Shown here: piece by piece, positions 59,816 to 64,000 of the stretch
Layout of the letters: each line of letters begins with the position of its first letter
How positions within the stretch are numbered: position 1 is the first letter of the stretch
Source: Polytrichum commune
Lineage: Eukaryota; Streptophyta; Polytrichopsida; Polytrichales; Polytrichaceae
Direction of reading: 5' to 3'
DNA: 64,000 nucleotides
NCBI GenBank assembly: GCA_950295325.1
Contig: OX485808.1
Location: forward strand, 38,027,180 to 38,091,179
Notes under the pieces: generated by a model
What the model was told of the DNA's origin: nothing
Seen by the model: the letters and a program-made list of their open reading frames with translations, nothing else
Databases searched by the model: none
Translations under genes and position numbers: made by a program

Positions 59816-61795
59816 ATAAGGTCTGAAACACTTCAACACACCAAACTTTGCCCAAGATGATTGTTTGTAAAATGTCAAATCTTAAATTAGCTCCATAGCT
59901 CATTGTTTGTCAAATTAATGGATTTTCTTAATGCATTTCAATGTAATTAGTAGCCTACAAATGTTGCTAAACCACTCAAACTGAAACTCATATTGCAATG
60001 CAGTTGACATCATCTAGGCCTTCTCTCTGTATCAATCATCAAATACTTTTCAACTGTTGTAACTGCCTACGCATTGAGGGTTTGACAAAATTCCTCCAAA
60101 CCCCTTTAATTTTGACATTTAGAGGCCATGTATAACGGCCATGGACATGTCATTCAACAAATATCCCATTGTCTAAGGGTCAAGTCGCATAAACTTGTCC
60201 AAGCCCATCCACCCATCGTGGGGAAGAAATGAGTGATGTCACTGCAAAAAAGTGGGTGATGGATATTGAAATAAAAAAGTGGTTGGTACATGTCTTTTTT
60301 ACACGTTCTAGCACGTGTGTTGCTTGTGCGTCCTAAGCTTAGTTGTTTCCCATATTTGTAGCAAGACTAGTTCAATAAACCTTTGGCATAGATCTCAAAG
60401 CCCGTACATCACACCATGCAAGCGAAATTACACATGCAAGTCACATAACGAGGAAAGTCACAAGAAGGGTGAAGGAATATGTAATCCAACATTTTACGAA
60501 ACGTACAATGTGTAGAAGTCAAAGTCACACCTCTAGGGAAGGCCGCGCCGGAACATGTGCAATTGGGTTGTAAGCTTGCAAGAGTTTTTTTTTTGTTGCA
60601 GACTTAGAGGAAGCCGGGTGGAGTGTTGTCATACAAGAAGAGGCCCAAGGGAGGTGGACCCAACTATTGGGTTGAAAGCAATAACATCTAATGACATGCC
60701 TGAGTTTTGTTGAGTGCAAAATGTAGGTTTTATACAACAACAAGAAGAACTCTGGTCTTCAGAGGAGGCCGGAGTGAATAAAGTGTATGTTTGTAGAACA
60801 TCCTTGGCCACGCCCTAGGACAATGGTGTTAGAGGGGCACAATGTCAACATTAAGCGTTAGATTTGAGCTACGAGAGGAAAAATGAGACTAAAGGAAGAA
60901 AAAATTCAAACTTTTATCATTTTATGTGTGGAGTGCATAAACAACATGGGAAATGTTGTAGGTTACATATGCATAACTGATTGTTGGGACATAATTAGAA
61001 TAGGAAACCCTATAGATGCACATGGTGTAGAATTTTGGTATAACCAAATGTGATTTTATATATGTGCACATGTCAACAATGTTTTTTTTTTTGTCACATC
61101 ATGAAGGGGAGTCATCGCATGAGGTGGCCATGTCGATGTAGTAGGAGCAAATGCAACATGTAGAAACATAAGGGTAAAGAAATATCCATTTCCAGTGTTT
61201 GTTTCTTACAATAAGAAATTGCCATACTTCATCTACTTTGGTATGTGCAAATAGGTGGATGGTGTAAATAGGTTGACTTTTTACCCATGCATAGTACCTT
61301 GGGTCAAACTAGCTAGATCATAAAAACTTATAACGTCATCTACTCAACCACTTTTTTAACATGCAAAAGATCCGTGAATTTTTTTTTTGGGCTACTTATT
61401 AGATCTAGATTCTATGTCTACTCAGAAGACATAGAATCCATTCAAGCTTCTTCATTAGATATAGATTCCAGGCATATTATTGAATGCACATGGAGGAATG
61501 TTCTCTTCTTGTTTAGTTTAGAGATCTATTTCACCTCTTTTAAATTGTTATATTTTTGGCTACTCATTCAGGCTTACTTACTAGATTCCATTTTTATTAT
61601 CAAAATGTCCTTGAAGGAATGTTCTATACTTGTTCACTTTTAGAGATCTTCTAGATCTAAGCCTAGATGCGAATCACCTTCCTAAGTAACTACTAAGGTG
61701 GGAGAGAGGGAATTAGTAGTTGTTGCTAACTATCGCCCTTTGAATACAAAGGGGTCAATAATCTACACCCCTCTTACATACTCCAGTTTCTGGTT
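59816..61795. other. no gene recognised
   Basis: AT-rich. A short hairpin (ATTCTATGTCT with its complement) lies near 61409-61437. Confidence 0.4.
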
Positions 61796-61800
61796 TCTCA

Positions 61801-62300
61801 TGGCCACCCCACACACGAGACGGAGAGCCCATGACCATTACACTTCAAGCACTCTCATTGGTGGAAAAGGTGGAGCCAGTCCAAGTTCGCTTCACACTAC
61901 GCTTGAGGGACCAACAAAGTACCTGAATGCAAGATGGATGTAAAGTCTACATGGATTCCTACATGGCATCAAATGGATCATGTTTCATGGTCACTTGGAG
62001 TGTTTTCCAAAACCATCTCTTGGAGGTAGGCCTAACACAAAACTGGGAGACCATGGCACTCCAAACGCTCACAACCGTTGATTTATTCTATTTTTATCAT
62101 ATGTGGAGACCCGCATGAATAGAAATTCATTGAAATAGCATTTGGTTGAAGGCTTGGTCACATATGGCTTCACACGACACTCGAGGATCCATGACCACAC
62201 TACATGATTTTGGAGATGTGTTGGGACGGACTTTGGACACTTTCTTGTGAGCTCTCACAATTTCATGATCACGGCTCTTGGCTCGTGTGTGAAGTGGCCC
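61801..62300 (+). mobile_element. Tourist-like MITE family A, copy 3 (500 bp)
   Basis: Left end tGGCCACcCCACACACGAG (two changes from the family) and right end the inverse of GGGCCACTTCACACACGAG. Flanked by TCA at the left and TTA at the right, one difference. The interior is collinear with the 43.5-kb copy in the same orientation. Confidence 0.85.
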
Positions 62301-62398
62301 TTAAACAAAATGACCCAACATACACCAGTCCATACATACATGCTAGGAATTTTGCTTTTAGCTCGAGTGTGTATCTGACACAACCTCTCCACAAGTAA

Positions 62399-62948
62399 GT
62401 GGCCAAGTTCCATGTGCCGGTCCCGGTTCGTTTTTTTAATGAGTGAGAAACAGGTGACATCATCCAAAAAATGGGTGATGTCACCCATTTTATGGAGGGG
62501 TACTTCTATGCGGGGTGCCGGTTTTTTTCGATTTCCTACTTTCTAACTAAATTTGGTGAGTGATAAGACATGACACTTTATGAAGGTCACCGGCAATGAA
62601 GGTCATCTAGATTCTAAAAACATCATAAAATACACGGTTCCCTAGGAGTATTCCTCAAAAGAAGGGACTAGAAGAACAAAGTGGCCTTTAGCATCCAAGG
62701 GTGTACCCTAGGTGACCGGCCGATCCGGTCACCAGAGCTTTCTAACCGGCACATGTCCTTCTTGTGACCGTTAGGACTGCCGGTCCTTTGGCACCCGTTC
62801 TTGCACAACACAAAATGTGAGACACCCGTCCATGGGGGGTACCGGTCCTTGGGTGAGCAGGATGGGCACATGGCACCACCCTCTTTTCACCAGCCCACCC
62901 GTTTATTTTGAAAAAAACGGACCGGGACCGGCACATGGAACTGGGCCC
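62399..62948. mobile_element. Tourist-like MITE family B (550 bp), TAA duplications
   Basis: TIRs of about 37 bases: inward from each end they read AGTTCCATGTGCCGGTCCCG, then GT(T/C)CGTTTTTTT, with outer GTGGCCA (left) and GGGCCC (right). Flanked by TAA at 62396-62398 and 62949-62951, the canonical TWA target of PIF/Harbinger. No transposase. It sits under 100 bases from family A copy 3. Confidence 0.85.
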
Positions 62949-63365
62949 TAAGGCAGTGGCCCACTGCAACCAGTACTGTATGCCCACTTTTGTAGTAGCA
63001 ATCGTTCATCTGCACAAAAGCGTAGATTCCTATATATATATGATGCTCTTGTTGACTCATGATACAGTTAGAAATGGCCACTTTTCCACATCCTGTCAAG
63101 CAGTAGCAGATGGAAGGTTGACCTTGTAATCATCTGGGTGCTTATATTATTTGAAATGAAATTATAAAGAGGAAAAAGTGCTTCTGACCACGGGTTGTAA
63201 AGAGATTAATAAATTGTCTTTCCTCAAATGGGAGGCATCAGGACCATGTGCGCATTTGGACGAGTGGTAGGCACTCCAACTCCAGGCCAAGCTTTGAACC
63301 AACATTGCAGCATCTTGGTCTGGCTCATGTGTTAACTCTTCCCGCAGTGAAGCATAAACGGACAA

Positions 63366-63790
63366 AGGTAGAGGGCGCTTATGACACCAACACTTTAAGC
63401 TATGGCACATACGTACGGCTGTGTGGTTGATAAAAGAATATATATTTGTATTTTCTTTTGTGCTAAACATAGGTATAAAGAAAAAAAAGAAAAATTATAG
63501 CCTGAATTGAATATTTGATGAATATCCAAAGTCAAAACCACTGGCTTTTTTGAACCGATCTGTAGGTCTCATGTATGACGACCTTGCATATGATGAGGAC
63601 CCCCATCTTCATTGCTTAGAACCAACATAAGAATGCCTAGAACCAACATAACATAGTTGGGTATTAGACCTAAGCTAGATCAAATCCCAGCTGTGCGCGA
63701 AGCCACATGGCCACCTTCATGATCCCACCTGGTTCGTTTGCAAAATCGTCACCTTGCATCCTGGGTTCCGACCCCCTTTATGCTTAGAAC
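63366..63790 (+). repeat. dispersed repeat, direct copy of 37945-38340
   Basis: Collinear with the 37.9-kb copy over nearly 400 bases, including 'gaatatttgatgaatatcc' and 'cttgcatatgatgaggaccc'. Contains one extra ~80-base segment around 63630-63705. Confidence 0.7.
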
Positions 63791-64000
63791 CGACCCTCTT
63801 TGTGTCTATAACCAACCTCCTTTGTGCTTTGTGGGCCTACCTCCTTTGTTTTGTGAATAGAATGGCTAGAAACCAAAGTTGCCTAAAGGAATTTGTCCCA
63901 ATTTAGGAGCTTGTGGAAGAAAATATGTGCTTTTCAATGGTGGGTTTGATTGCACGGATGCCATCTTTATAAAGCTAGGATCATTCACACAAAACTTTAG

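Overview
The window is nuclear DNA of a land plant, AT-rich and gene-poor. Genes are spliced (GT-AG introns with pyrimidine tracts), one gene encodes a complete full-size PDR-type ABCG transporter of the plant/fungal type, and two genes encode protein kinases, one with a helical N-terminal part like plant MLKL-type kinases. The density of transposons, with DUF7869 and FCP1-like genes embedded in repeats, suggests a seedless plant such as a liverwort, moss or fern. That placement is a guess from gene content; no marker here settles it.

Layout. 0.8-6.9 kb: a decayed cluster with a DUF7869 pseudogene, a charged/proline-rich gene whose frame runs into an FCP1/NIF-type HAD domain after a 1.5 kb intron, and a two-exon gene of unknown function. 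7-8.4 kb: repeats. 8.5-11.8 kb: two tandem minus-strand kinase genes, the downstream one with an altered catalytic HRD motif. 12-23 kb: repeats and small inverted-repeat elements. 23.3-33.3 kb: one minus-strand ABCG/PDR gene whose 21 coding exons can all be joined in frame to 1523 residues; several introns contain local tandem duplications, one intron appears to use a GC donor, and non-coding 5' exons probably lie at 33.9 and 34.5 kb. 35-64 kb: a nest of transposons.

The transposon part is unusually readable. It contains an internally deleted hAT element with a perfect 8-bp target duplication (40.7-41.9 kb), a 5'-truncated LINE with a 10-bp duplication (42.2-43.0 kb), a 1.73-kb Tc1/mariner-type element with TA duplications and a decayed DD34E transposase (44.1-45.8 kb), three ~500-bp Tourist-like copies sharing TIRs with TCA/TTA flanks, a second Tourist-like element with TAA flanks (62.4-62.9 kb), and an 810-bp element with perfect TIRs and an 8-bp duplication inserted inside a decayed pogo/Tigger DDE_1 transposase gene (49.7-51.7 kb). 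Several other MITE-like elements and dispersed or tandem repeats fill most of the rest. The ABCG transporter and the upstream kinase are the genes most likely to be functional; they show no obvious joint function. All exon junctions and element borders were read by eye and not confirmed by alignment or RNA.
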